NCBI GenBank assembly: GCA_030248135.1
Contig: JASANC010003066.1
Coordinates: forward strand, 363,229 to 427,228
DNA from: Theristus sp. LFF4_11
Taxonomy: Eukaryota; Nematoda; Chromadorea; Monhysterida; Xyalidae
Length of the DNA stretch: 64,000 nucleotides
Direction: 5' to 3'
In this document: positions 48,138-59,700 of the stretch, piece after piece
How positions within the stretch are numbered: the stretch's first letter is position 1
Layout of the letters: every line of letters starts with the position of its first letter
Notes under the pieces: generated by a model
Seen by the model: the letters and a program-made list of their open reading frames with translations, nothing else
The model's database searches: none
What the model was told of the DNA's origin: nothing
Translations under genes and position numbers: made by a program

Positions 48138-51100
48138 ATGATCGTTATGCGTGTTTCTCTCATGATAATGGTTGTAAAACTTGCAGTGATCAGTCACGAC
48201 TCCGTGGTTGTTGCTGGTAAGTAACGTTTGAGAATTGGGTTCCCCGATAGTCGCCCTGGGCAATTTGTAGTATTACCGTAAAGTCTTGCATATAAGGTCT
48301 CCTTATATAAATTTGAAAATCAAAAATTTCTGAAAAAAGTGGAATTTCGTGTGACAACCTTATAAGTGGGAGGAGGTCTTATGAAGCGAACATTAGGAAT
48401 TCCGGGCCTTATAAACGGAGTAAGATTTTGACCAAGTTAAAATTTTGAATTTTTTGGTTTCCCGCCGTGTGACACTCCGCCCACTTTTAGGTGGGGGTCT
48501 TATAAGTGGGAGGAACCTTATATGCAAGACTTTACGGTATCTTTTAGTGCAAAGGAGGAGGCTGAGTAATGTTGAATGTGTGGAAAATCCGCACAGATGA
48601 AAAGCTGTTTCGCGCCCGAACGTATGCAGTTAGAATATGATATAAGTCATAAGATACATTTATTTGGTGTAAGTATAAATTTATTTATAAGATAAATTTA
48701 ATCAGTTTTTTTCTCAATTTCTTGCATAAATCTGACGTCAGAATACCTTAAAAGTTTCGCTATTTCAAACTGCCGCGCAGCCATAAAACATTGTCTCTAT
48801 CTGTTCGATCAAACACATATTGAATAAGAAAGATAATATTAGCTGCCTGAACATCAGATTCAAAAAAAAGAAATTGGAATGAACATTTTCTTTTTTCTAG
48901 CTTTGTGATTTCTGTGCGTTTGTTATGTGTGGGTAGACGCTAGACAGACAGTGAGATTTTATGGAAAAAATATTGTTTGTGATTCATGTATGAGATGAAG
49001 ACATCAAAAGCAGCAGTTTTCATGGCAAATTTTTTTATTTCATTTCAAAGAAGAACGACGGCGACGACGACAATTGGAAACCTGAATTCGCTGTCAAATA
49101 TTAGCTGCTTTAATTTTTTTGGTCAAAAACAACGCTATGGAGGATTTCTGTGACGTACATTTTGTAAAAACAGGCGTGTTTTGCTGTAAATTCTTTTTTC
49201 CAGGAACAACTGCGGTGGCGACAACGACGTTCGTTGTTCTTTTTTGGTAAATTGAGATTTTTTTGAAAAGTGTTTCTTTTGAATCATTATTTCTGTTCAA
49301 CGTTTAAATTTAGAGCGACAATTTCTGCAGCAAATTTTTTTTCCAAAGGGAAACGTCGTCATCAGTTATCGTTCCTTTTTTTCGAACAAAAAGAGTTCCT
49401 TTGCCGTGAAATTTGCTGCTTTTGATTTGTCTTTTTTCATTAAAAATCTCACTGTTTGCCCACGCAAAATAAGCGCACAAAAATCACAATATTCAGAAAA
49501 AAGAAAAAAATTCTTTTTTGAACTTGATGTTCAGGCATTCAAACAGCTTATCCAAATACTACAAATTATCCAGGGCGACTATAAATGTTCTGTCATTATT
49601 GCCATATTATTATTGCTATTTGTGTCCATAATGGTCCAGCCAGTGTTGTTTCTGTTTCATATCGTTGTTTCATTATTTCGACAAACGTCGACATGAACAA
49701 ACCGTGCAGTGACCCCGGCCGAGTGCGCAGCAGCGGCTTCGCCATCTGCTGCTTCGCACTTCGTCGACGACGCCTGCTTTCTGATCTTCAACTCGCCGGA
49801 ATTGACTCAAACGGGTGCGCAAGCGTTCTGCGCGAATATCACCGTTGGTGGCGCAAGTCAGTTTTTCGAAAGTTTCCTGTGTTACACAACACCTGCAGTG
49901 ACACAGTACATTTGAACTCTTGCTTCTACAGTACATGGACATATGACCTATTTCTTCGAACGTGTCCGACTGAAATGACGTCATGTGCCGCAAAACATGC
50001 GCTTGTCGTTCACAGCAAACCAGACTTTCCGTTTAGCCGATTTCTTCCCGTAAACAAATGGGGGAATGTCGAATCAGTCACACCAGACAGAAATTTTAGT
50101 GCCTGTACTTTAAAAAACGGGCGTTTTTTAAACAAATGACGTCATTTGAGTCCGGACACGTTCGAATGAATTCACAATACATGTATGTGCAGTGCACCAG
50201 CAAATCAGCTAATGCCCCAAATTATCCAGCCCGACGAAACATTGGCGACCAAAAAAGTTTGGAAACCCCTTAATTCGTGCGCTGCATCGCACGCTTTGTC
50301 GACCAACACCACACCCTCTCACGAGTTTTAATGACGCTTATATCACATACCAGCTCTCTTTTGTGACAGACAACATTTGTTTTCATTATCAGCTGGCCGC
50401 CTGGCAATGGCTCCACTGCGAGTCCTGGACGCGATATTGGCGCAACGTGTTGATAGCGGCTTTACAACGAGTCAGATACTCTGGATCTCCGCGAAAACGT
50501 GCGTTGTTTTCTTTTACACCACGTGGCACGTGCATGCAGTCGTTTTTGCAAAATTTGCTGCGTTTTTTTATCAGACACCTTTTTATCATGATTTTTATCG
50601 CGTTCAGTGTTGGCGCGACGGCGGCGTCGTGTTTCCGCTGGCTTTCGGCAGGCGTGCCGATCGCATCGGTGAGACGCGAAGACCGTCGCAAGATGACCAC
50701 TGGACCAAGCGAATGCGCACTTGCCTACATGTCACATAACAAAAAAAACATAAATTTGAAAACTGGAGAATTGGAGCCATGTTTTTTGTTATATCTTTGC
50801 TTTTAGTTCTGCGTCTCAATGCAGTTGCATACCGTAAAGTCTTGCATATAAGGTTCCTCCCACTTATAAGACCCCCACCCAAAAGTGGGCGGAGTGTCAC
50901 ACGGCGGGAAACCAAAAAATTCAAAATTTTGACTTGGTCAAAATCCTACCCCGTTTATAAGGCCCGGAATTCCTAATGTTCGCTTTATAAGACCTCCTCC
51001 CACTTATAAGGCTGTCACACAAAATTCCACTTTTTTCAGAAATTTTTGATTTTCAAATTTATATAAGGAGACCTTATATGCAAGACTTTACGGTATATGT

Positions 51101-53960
51101 AGTTTCACTGTGCAGTGTGTACGTGCAGTGTGTGCCTGTCACTTCTTTCGCAGAATAGGACAGATCGTAAATAAAGAAAAAACGGGATCGGAGTTTTATA
51201 CCTGACGTATGTGCATACGGCACGGCACGGCACGGCACGTCATGGCACGTCACTTTAGGTCGCGTGTTATTGCATACTACCGTTCATGCAGCCGTATGCA
51301 TGTACGGCACGTCACGCCACTTTAGATCTCCTGTTAATGCATACTACATACCGTTCATACCAGACGTACGTCTGCATACGTCAGGTATAAACGGGCCTTT
51401 AATAAAGGACAACGTGATTTAGCCACAAATGAGGCGTTTGATTTCAACAAAGCCGTTCTGTGTTCTGCGAAAAAGTGACAGTTCGAAGAAACAAACTGTT
51501 CCGTGTCACATTGTATATTGCAGTGCAGGCGGTTTGATTTTCGAATTTACGACAGAAAAACTAAAGATGCATTCATGAAGAAGTATTTAGTGACCGTAGC
51601 TGTGTTAAAACATAGCTGCGCAGTCACGAAACACTGCTTCATGAATGCCCTTTAAGAAACACACCAAGTTAACCAACAGGGACTCGGGGACCTCACCTGG
51701 ATAAACGTTTTTGTCAGTCCACGTTTTCAAATTTATCTTTTTCTCCGTTCACCATTTTTCGACTCATCATTGTATCGCATGTCGTGCAACAAGACTGCAT
51801 CCTCGATCGAGCATTTGTGCGAATTCAGAGGTGCACTTTTGCAGACTTGCAAACTTTCCGCAAAAAAAGCGAAAAAAAAACGTTCAACGGGACTTTTACA
51901 CCATTTTTTATCGTTAAGGAACACTGTGGTCTGAAGAGTGTTGAGTAGAAAAGTCCCGTAACGCTTTCATTGCGCGCAGCTTCTTCATTAATTTCTCCCC
52001 TAAACAATGCAAAGTGCCGAAGTTATTCTCGATCGAAACAAAAAACCGAATTGACTTTCCGGACTTGGTGTGGGAGCCCAGTAGACCAGTTCAACCGTTT
52101 TTTGTTCGTGACTCAGTACTGGCTTGAATTGTTCCACAGTTGGCAGTACATGTTAAAATTTAACCCATCTTTGCACTTTGTGGGCGACAGAAACTGTTTC
52201 TCTCTTTTTATTAAAATGTGAAAGTCTGGCGATTTTTCAGACGACATCTCTTGAATCTTCACCCTTAACTGGTTTTCTTGGTTGCTTGAAAACACATTGC
52301 AGACTCGTTTGTTGCGTGCGGCACGTCGTTGTGTTTGAATGGAGGCACTTGTTTGGACGGCAGTCAACCGATGCCGGTGTGCCAATGTGCGCCCGGATAT
52401 ACGGGACCTGTTTGTCAATTTGGTAATCTGCAGCTCTAAAGACCGTTAATGGTTTTGAGCGAAATTTTCGCGGTTTGACGTTTTTACGGTTATATGTCTG
52501 ATTCCGTGAGGGCGGAAAAACATGAACGGTCAAGAAAAACGTTGTTTTCTTTTTTATGTTCGAGCGCATTATTTTGTGTTTGAACGACTTCAAAAATTTC
52601 AGCGATACAGAAAAATACAATTGTCATGGCGAATTCGCCAACAAATTCAGTTTCATCTTTTGTTTTTAAAACGGTCTATTTCTGAAGGCGGTGTTCCGTC
52701 AAGTTTCGCGGGCGCAAATGAGCCGATGAAATTTCACCAAGTGGCCGAAGACCAAAAAGGGGCACAAGCAAATCAGACGCATCTCACGATCACCGCCAGT
52801 ACTAGAATCGATTGTGGTAAGCTCGTCGTCGTACAAAAAAGGCATACCGTATTACCCCAAATAAACCCCCATGGGGGATTCATACGTCAGCGACTTTTAG
52901 GGGTGGGGGTTTATTGGTGGGGGGATTATTGGTGAGGGGGGGGGGGGTAATTTACAAACAATTCTAGGGGTGGGGGTTTCTTGAAAAATAGCAAAGATAC
53001 CATGCATGGCAGGGAAGAAAGTCGCAGAAACTTCTACTTTTCACAGAGATTTCTTTTTGTAACAGTCTTTTGTAATGAAATTACCATTAACTCATCCCTT
53101 TGGGGCCTTTGGTAGCACAATTTCACCAAAGTCACTGCATTCAGCCACTGGATTCGCTGGGTATGTGTGTCAAACAGGTTTCCAATTAACCCCCATGGGG
53201 AATTATTTTGGGGGGGGGATTATTCGGAAACTTGTCGGGGGGGTTTATTGGTGGGGGGAAGGGATTAATGGTGGGGGGGGGGGGGGTTTAATGGGGTAAT
53301 ACGGTAACACTGATTGGTGGAGTTAAAGGCGACATTGTGAAGCGACGTGACATCAGCTGAATGGTTAGTGATTACGGTATATGCTTTCTGTGCAGGCTGC
53401 TGCGGGGCGGAGTTTGGTTTGCACAGAAAGCATACATACCGTAAACACCAACGAATCAGCTGACTCCCTATAATTTAGAGTTTAGACTGTGTAGTATTAA
53501 GACAGTGCACAATACATATGTTGCATCGTAACAGACACAACACGCCTGGCACGCACACGCACACGTTGCTGCCTGTGTGTTTGTTCGTGCTCGTGCGCAA
53601 CATTAAGGAGCATTCATGAAGCAGCATTTAGTGACCGCGTAGCTGTGTTTTAACCGAGCTATGCGTCACTAAATACTGCATCATGAATGACACTTTACAG
53701 TGTTGTTACAGCGGAGTGCATTGTCTTCAGACAACGCCGTTGCACATATTTCAGCGGTGACTTGCGTCGCCGTGCGCTGGTGCGAGGCGTTCAGTTACGC
53801 GGCTGCCACTGGAACGTGTCTGCTGCATGAGACGCCCGTTGAGCTGTCTGAAACGGAGCCACCACAGTGCAGTTTGTCGCTGGAGCCAGCCGTCGGATAC
53901 AACGTCTACAATCGATACGAGCTGACGGAGAAAGTTGGAGATTTCAATATTGTACAGTGA
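48138..53960 (+). CDS. Secreted C-type lectin-like / EGF / PAN domain protein
   Basis: Nine exons, total 1,113 nt, all phases agreeing: 48138-48216, 49710-49856, 50393-50498, 50608-50730, 51718-51830, 52015-52080, 52303-52422, 52688-52816 and 53731-53960 (stop TGA). The product is 370 residues. Exon 1 is a signal peptide (VSLMIMVVKLAVI). CTLD at ~35-189: DDACFLIF, QAFCANITVGGATGRLA, ILWISAK, FRWLSAG, SECALAY, then RMSC and HLCEF as the closing cysteines. EGF at ~214-250, alone on a phase 1-1 exon: SLCLNGGTC, CQCAPGYTGPVC. PAN/apple half-module at ~292-330: RIDC, VTCVAVRWCEAFSY, GTCLL. There is no membrane anchor. The calcium-binding EPN/QPD and WND motifs of sugar-binding CTLDs are not evident, so ligand binding may not be classical. 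Exon 5 is the least certain. AATAAA at 54,062-54,067. Confidence 0.85.
48274..48539 (+). mobile_element. MITE family F, copy 1 (266 bp)
   Basis: Termini TACCGTAAAGTCTTGCATAT and the exact inverse ATATGCAAGACTTTACGGTA. The interior has CTTATAAGTGGGAGGAGG and CGTGTGACACTCCGCCC. It lies in intron 1 of the lectin gene. TA at both ends suggests a Tc1/mariner-type duplication. Confidence 0.85.
50830..51095 (-). mobile_element. MITE family F, copy 2 (266 bp, inverted)
   Basis: Same length and ends as copy 1 but in opposite orientation, in intron 4 of the lectin gene. The two copies look very similar along their length. Confidence 0.85.
51186..51402. mobile_element. MITE family G, copy 3
   Basis: TTTATACCTGACGTATGTGC at the left and GCATACGTCAGGTATAAACGGGCC at the right. 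Contains a GGCAC penta-repeat (CACGGCACGGCACGGCACG). Lectin intron 4. Confidence 0.75.
51566..51655. repeat. ~90-bp hairpin MITE (family M), copy 2
   Basis: GCATTCATGAAGAAGTATTTAG and AACACTGCTTCATGAATGCC inverted around ACATAGCTGCG. Lectin intron 4. Confidence 0.7.
52845..53306. mobile_element. MITE family E, copy 2
   Basis: TACCGTATTACCCC and GGGGTAATACGGTA termini. Interior (AGAAACTTCTACTTTTCAC, AATTACCATTAACTCATCC) matches 19,691-20,126 in reverse order. Lectin intron 8. Confidence 0.8.
53330..53490. repeat. MITE family 'a', copy 4
   Basis: CATCAGCTGAATGGTTAGTG and CACCAACGAATCAGCTGAC arms, TTTCTGTGCAGGC and GCACAGAAAGC inner arms, end CCCTATAATTTAGAGTTT. Lectin intron 8. Confidence 0.75.
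53609..53699. repeat. ~90-bp hairpin MITE (family M), copy 3
   Basis: GCATTCATGAAGCAGCATTTAG and AAATACTGCATCATGAATG inverted. It ends about 30 bp before the last lectin exon. Confidence 0.7.
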
Positions 53961-54061
53961 TTTGACTGCGTTTTGTTCACTCATTTTCAAAGTACTGATT
54001 GAATATATTGTGATTTGTTTTGTGTCGCCCGCATGACGGGATGAAAAAACTGTCCAGGTAC

Positions 54062-54067
54062 AATAAA
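54062..54067 (+). terminator. Polyadenylation signal of the lectin gene
   Basis: AATAAA about 100 nt after the stop codon at 53,960. Confidence 0.6.
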
Positions 54068-54115
54068 ATACGAAACTGATGGAAAAACCGAAAACAGCGC
54101 ACAGATGCGCCCCAA

Positions 54116-55013
54116 TGCTCGGCCCACTCATTTCCGGCCCACTCATTTCCGGCCCGCCCATTACCGTCCCAGCCCAATAATCATCTTTCTGCGCTGTATT
54201 TCGCCACGGACAACGAAAATAAACTGAAACCGCACTCTAAATTGTACTCCCTGCTCACCGACATGCTTTTAACAAAAATACTTAGATTTTTTATTTCAAT
54301 TTTCGTTTTCGTATCGCTTCTATTTGTTCATGACATTGGAACAAATGCTTCAGTTTGAATTTCGTCGATGAATCAGTTGATGTGTTTTTATTTATTGCTT
54401 TGTTCTGATTGATTTTGCACATTCAATTTCAATAACAACAACACGTCTGATAGGTCGACAAAAATAGGAGCTTTTTCAAACCGAATTGACGCGCTGAGTT
54501 CGAATTTTGCACTGGACACAGAGCCAAATTCAATCATTTTAATTCTTAAAATTAGCAAAAACTCATGAAAATTGCCCCTCTAACCAAATTTGGACATATG
54601 GATCCACAACCAGGTCGTGTTTCCTAATCCTAATCATTCCTAATCCTAAACCTAATCCTAATCCTAAGCCAAGCCTTTTTGATAAGGTGAAAATGATCAA
54701 TTTAGTTTTTGCATGTTTTCATGATGCATCACGAAAAAATCCGAATGAAAAAAATTAAAAAATCGAACCCTAAGTTCAAAGTGTAACCGCCTAATCAATG
54801 TGAGTTTCAGAATGAAATATAGCAGTGGGTGGCGGTTGAAGTCACTGGAAGCAAATTATTGGGCTGGGCCGGAAATGAGTGGGCCGGAAATGCGTGGGAC
54901 GCAGATGAACGGGGCCGGTAATGGGTGGGCCGGAAATGAGTGGGCCGGAAATGAGTGGGCCGGAAATGTTGGGCCGGAAATGCGTGGGCCGGAAATAACG
55001 GGACGCAAATGAA
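54116..55013. mobile_element. Element with inverted 18-bp minisatellite ends
   Basis: Left block 54,116-54,178 (CGGCCCACTCATTTCCGGCC units) and right block 54,859-55,013 (eight or more GGGCCGGAAATGAGTG units) are inverted. Both are bordered inward by CCCAATAAT and ATTATTGGG. The interior holds CCTAATCCTAATCCTAAGCC at 54,625-54,675. It fills the gap between the lectin gene and the next start codon. Confidence 0.6.
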
Positions 55014-55157
55014 CGCACGCCATGCATTCAGTTGCTCATCAGCAATGTACACCGCACAAATGTTTGCGTGACATTCCAACAACATCATTGTATGTTGAGT
55101 GAGTGCAAACAGTCTTCAAACACAGTGAAAAGTCAAGTGAAAACCACAAAAGTCATC

Positions 55158-55546
55158 ATGGCCGATGAAATAGCGACGGCGCTTTATGTGCTTATGGCCG
55201 TGCTGCTGGTGTACGTTCTGAACAAATTATCCGATTGGCTGTTGTACAATCATTTCAGTGGGTTTTCAATTGAAAAATAATGTGCTTCAAACTTTTTAGA
55301 CAACATTTTGCACCAATTTTCTGACAGAAATTGAATGAAATATTGCGTAACGCAATTGACATTATGCATATGGAGAAGTGTAAAATCTATTTATTCTTAA
55401 TTTTCGCTGGCACGTTGTTTTCAGAAACAATCTTTGGCTTTCACGAGCTGCTCGGGCGATTGAAGGAGCTCTTAGAGCAAGAGTATCCAAATGAGTGCTG
55501 GGAGGATGACGATTTCTCTGCGGCATACATAAAAGTTGGACGTTAA
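55158..55546 (+). CDS. Small single-pass membrane protein (73 aa)
   Basis: Exon 1 55158-55257 (ATG in context ATCATGG) and exon 2 55425-55546 (stop TAA) join in phase 1 with a TTTTCAG acceptor. One hydrophobic helix spans residues ~9-24 (YVLMAVLLVYVL). It is followed by an amphipathic, acidic C-terminus (HELLGRLKELLEQEYPNECW, then EDDD). AATAAA lies at 55,602-55,607, 56 nt after the stop. A third exon, 55836-56003, is splice-compatible with a donor at AAAA|GTTGGA (about 55,534). It would replace the last residues with a 56-codon charged tail (LDQEQLDEWREFEKLHAQLD). I do not recognise the protein. Confidence 0.6.
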
Positions 55547-55835
55547 AACATTGTACAGACAGGAAAATGCATTGTTTTTCTATTCAGTTGTAAAAAGCTC
55601 CAATAAACTTTCATTTCCGACCGTGCACAAACAGGGTATTTACTTTGTGTGGTATTATCGTTCTTTTTGGTTCTTTGCCTATTTAGACTCAATTGCCTAA
55701 CTAACACAGTCGTGAAGTGAACACACCGATTTCGAATTCGAATTGCTACGTCAAACGGGAAACTAAGCTCTTGTGTCAAAGTCGCAGAACTGGAAAAATA
55801 AATTATCCAAGCATTATTTGCGATAGTTATTTCAG

Positions 55836-56003
55836 TGTTTCAACACATTTCACATCATTCGCAATTTGGTCACCAGCGACCGTGCTGGCAAGCCGCTCGA
55901 CCAAGAACAACTCGACGAATGGAGGGAATTCGAAAAGTTGCATGCTCAACTGGATGAAACAAAACAGGACGAAAGCGTCAGCCGCGTTGTCGCGTTGGTC
56001 TGA
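55836..56003 (+). CDS. Coding exon downstream of the small membrane protein (alternative 3' exon or separate gene)
   Basis: A TTATTTCAG acceptor is followed by 55 codons and TGA. The translation is helical and strongly charged (DRAGKPLDQEQLDEWREFEK) with coding-like codon choice. Its phase (0) matches a donor just before the stop of the preceding gene. No polyadenylation signal is seen within 150 bp of its stop. Confidence 0.5.
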   Translation, partial: CFNTFHIIRNLVTSDRAGKPLDQEQLDEWREFEKLHAQLDETKQDESVSRVVALV

Positions 56004-56225
56004 TCAGAGACACTGGAGGTTGAATGACTGCGGCGGTCCTTAGCACGGAACTTTTGGCACGCGGGAACTTGATATGGTGTTCTATTGTTCTACTCGACGG
56101 CGTTCTGTACACTTTTCTGGCTAAAAACATCGCCTAAAATCCTCAACATTAACATCAACATCAAATTATTAATATTTATTTGAGAACTTCTTTGGACAAG
56201 TAGACAGACATCTTTGGAAGAAAAT

Positions 56226-56302
56226 GTTCGTGACCTCGAGTGGGATTCGATCATTCGAACCCACGTCAGTCAGACCGGCGCCTTAGACCCCTTGACCGCC
56301 GA
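56226..56302 (-). repeat. tRNA-Leu/Ser-like pseudogene or tRNA-derived SINE head
   Basis: The minus strand reads GGTCAAGGGGTCTAAGGCGCC (D-arm with A box) and then GTGGGTTCGAATGATCGAATC, a T-arm with an 8-base duplication in the loop. The anticodon arm is collapsed and the acceptor ends do not pair. A second T-arm-like piece (GTGTTCGATTCCCAC) lies on the plus strand at 56,364-56,378. Confidence 0.55.
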
Positions 56303-56700
56303 AGATAGAACACTAAAACTGAGATAACGGATAGAATTGAGAGTCTCGGTGGGCAAATGCGAGTGTTCGATTCCCACTGGAGATCAGAATTTTCTTCCTT
56401 CGGATGCGTGCAATTTTTCTAAAAGAAAAAAGAATCTGATGTTTTATCGAACAAGTGAACGAATAATTGTACGCTGGTCATTCATGTTTAGAATTACTGT
56501 TGTTTGCGCCAATTTGGAACGTTCAGAAAAAAAAACAGAAATAAAAATGTTGTTGTGACACCAATCCATTTCGCAAAAAGCAGGAAATAAAATGGATGGA
56601 TGGATTGGTGCCCCAGCCAATATAGTTGCGGATGAAAAAAAAATGTTCCGCTAATGATCAGTTGTTCTTTGTCAAGTCCAAAAAAACATGTTATCACAAC

Positions 56701-59700
56701 TCACAAGAGCTTTACAAGCTCTTCATCAACAAATCTCAGCCAGTTAGTCACATTTATATGACAATGATTCCTGCAGTGAGTGCCATTCTTTGGCCGCGGC
56801 ACGCGATACTCCAGCGATTGACAATCACCCATGTACTCGCAAATGTTTCTGGAAAAAAACAGAGGAACAAAAGAAGCTGTTTCACAGAAGATGCCCTGGC
56901 TTAATTGAAACCGTACACACTCATTCACGTGTTCTCCAGTGCAGACGAAGTCTAAATTATAGGGAAACAGCTGATTGGTTGGTGGTCACGTGTATGTACG
57001 CTTTCTGTGCAAACCAAACTCCGCCTCTCAACAGCGATGCCTGCACCGTTAGCATGGATCAAGTGATCGCCAACCAATCAGCTAGTTGGATATGTAATAG
57101 GGTTGGACTGTACCGATACGTCGGTCTCCGGGACTCATTCAGCAGTTCAACAATGACGGCGCCCGCGCGCATCCACAGCGTGTGCACCATGCCGGCGCCG
57201 TGCATGCCGACCAGCACGTGCGCCCGTCGGGCCGTTCGTATTTGCGCCGCAAAACTGCGGTCGTCCATGTTCACACGTTGCACCGTAGCTGCGCCCGTCA
57301 AATGGCGCTGTGTCGCTCGCGCGAGCTCGCCGATGTTGCTCAGTTGACGCATCATGACGCGGCGGCCCGGTCGCGGTACGCGGTCGATGAACAGCACGGT
57401 CGGGCGGGCGTCACCGACATAGACCGCCTGCTGAGATAGACTGCCTGCCATGGTAGGTTCTGGCGACATCAGTCACCTGCCGACACAGACTACCAGCGCA
57501 GCTGTGCCTTGGCAGTAAACTAGATAACTGCCAACAAAAAAAGTCGGTTCGTGTCGTGGTCTCACAATGACAGTGCAAGCCGGTTAGTAATCAGGCGTCC
57601 ACTTTGACTATAGTTGCTCTGGTAAGAGGACGGCTACACTGCATGTGTGTCGACAGACTACCACGGCGGGTGGTCGATTGCGCTGGCATGCTATGTCACG
57701 GTGACACCGGCTAGAACGTGCGTTGTTCGCTGTCGGTGTGGATGTTGTTGTTGTTGTTATGTACGCGGCCAGGACAGCCCGTCGAAAGTCGTTGATCAAC
57801 CGTGACGGTGGACACTTTGAGGGAACACGAGCATCGAGACGTGTCCAAAGCGGGCCGGATATCTCGGACGGTATGAACAGCGCTTCTCGGAGATGGAGGC
57901 GGAGTCTCGTTTCAGAGGTTACGTGCACGATCGGGCGTTTTGCGTTCACCAGAGAGAGAGAGACCGGTTTTATCATCAAGGTGGCGAGCTTTTTTTAAAT
58001 TTATGGGTTTTTTTAGTTTTTCGAAAGTGATGCAGTGGTTCTTTTTAATTCTACTATTGTTTCTTTGGTATCTACCATCACTCCACTACATGCAGCTTCA
58101 TCGCGCCGTGTATTCACATTACCGCGCAAAAATAGGCTAACGCTAAATTACCGTATATTCTCAGGCTAACGCTACTAACTGTATTTCCTGGCTATTTTCT
58201 GCTAAATCGAAAAGGGCACGCAGCGCCTTCAGATTCTCATTTCGAAAACCTGAATGCAGTCAGGTATAGAAACCAGTACAAGTTTTTTAGGCAGAGTTTT
58301 TTGATAAAACTGGTCCCAGGCGATGCAGCAGATCCAACGTTTGCTCCGGCTGGTTATCGTTTCTGCAGACCGCACAGCCGTCGTCAAAGACCATAAGCTG
58401 CAGTGGAGTCTCGTCGGAATTTGTCCAGTTGAAGAAGCGCAGTGTGAGCCAGAGGTTCAGCGCCAACGTAGTTATCTGCAACATGACACCGCATGACAAA
58501 ACAAACGAATGCGAACGAACGGGGATTTCAGGCGATGTTTTTAGCCAGGGATAACCCAGAAAAGCGCATACAGAACGCCGTCGAGTAGGGTGCCCACCGA
58601 GTTTTCTCTGTCATTAAGTCCCTGTACACGGGGCTCGAACCCCCGAACGCACAAACAAAAGTCTAACGCGCTACCACTCAGGGCAGACCACGAGGGTGAC
58701 AGTAACGACGATGATGAAACAGTGAAAAAAATTGCCGTTTTTCACATTCGTTCAATTGAGAAATCAAACGTGAGAAAATATTTTTTTAAATGTGAAACTA
58801 TTTAATTGTTGGTCAATTTTGGTCAATTTCAGACTGTTCCATAGAAAAAGCAAAATCATGCCGTAACAGCAATAAGGTATCAATTATAATCTGCAACAGT
58901 GATACGCTATTTATTTTCCCTAGCCACGCTAAAAAAAGACAAAATCCATTCCAAAGTTTATTGCAATGCTCAATCCAAGCCAAAATGCATCCCAAAATTT
59001 TAAAAATTGCAGAAAAAGCAATAGTGGAGCGTAGCGCAAATTTGGGCATTACAGTGCCAGCATGGATTGGATTTTAGAATGGGTTTTTAGCAATTTTTAT
59101 TCGCGTGAGTGTACGCACATGAAGTTGGAAAGAGAACTGAGAATCTTTACTGCTGAAAAGTGTTGTTTTGCCGTGACTCTCATTTTCGAAATTTCTATGA
59201 GTAGTCGCATAAGTGGACAATTACCAGGTAGGGGTTCTCGGGTGCGTTGCGTGCGACAACGACGGTTTTGCTTTCGTAGTAAGTGACGTTTGCCAAGGTT
59301 TCGTTCGAATGTCTGAAGTCGATATGATGACGAGCATTTGCATGGATGTTATGAATGCACAATACAATGAGAAAACGAGCGGTTTGCCAGTTTAAAATTG
59401 TTAAAATTGTCTTTTCGTGTTAATAAAGGTTTTAATATTGGAACAACATTAAACGCGTCGTTTTTTCTCAGTCTAAAAGGAGAAAATTAGCAAACTTGAT
59501 CGAGCAAGCGACAGGCTTGTGACCGTCCGTTCTCGGTGGTGCCAACATCGGCAACAGACTGTCGAGTCGTGCGCAGATGCGTTCCTGCGGACAGACACAG
59601 CGAAATTCGTCGGTCTCGACTGACAGTGCCGATCTGTGTGCAGACCTCGACGACCGATGATGACGAAAATCGAACACACCGTCACGCAGCCAGAGTCCTG

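Noticed and set aside
56226..56302. Functional tRNA-Leu or tRNA-Ser gene
   Set aside because: T-loop carries an 8-base duplication, the anticodon arm is collapsed and the acceptor stem does not pair.
58813..59049. Minus-strand hydrophobic ORF between GT61 exons 3 and 4
   Set aside because: Intron composition. Exons 3 and 4 join directly in phase 0 without it.
59213..59395. Plus-strand ORF (CVACDNDGFAFVV...) with acceptor and AATAAA downstream, looking like a terminal exon of a small gene
   Set aside because: It is the complement of GT61 exon 3 (59,225-59,312, ESKTVVVARNAPENPYL), which fits family motifs and phase on both sides. No partner plus-strand exon was found.
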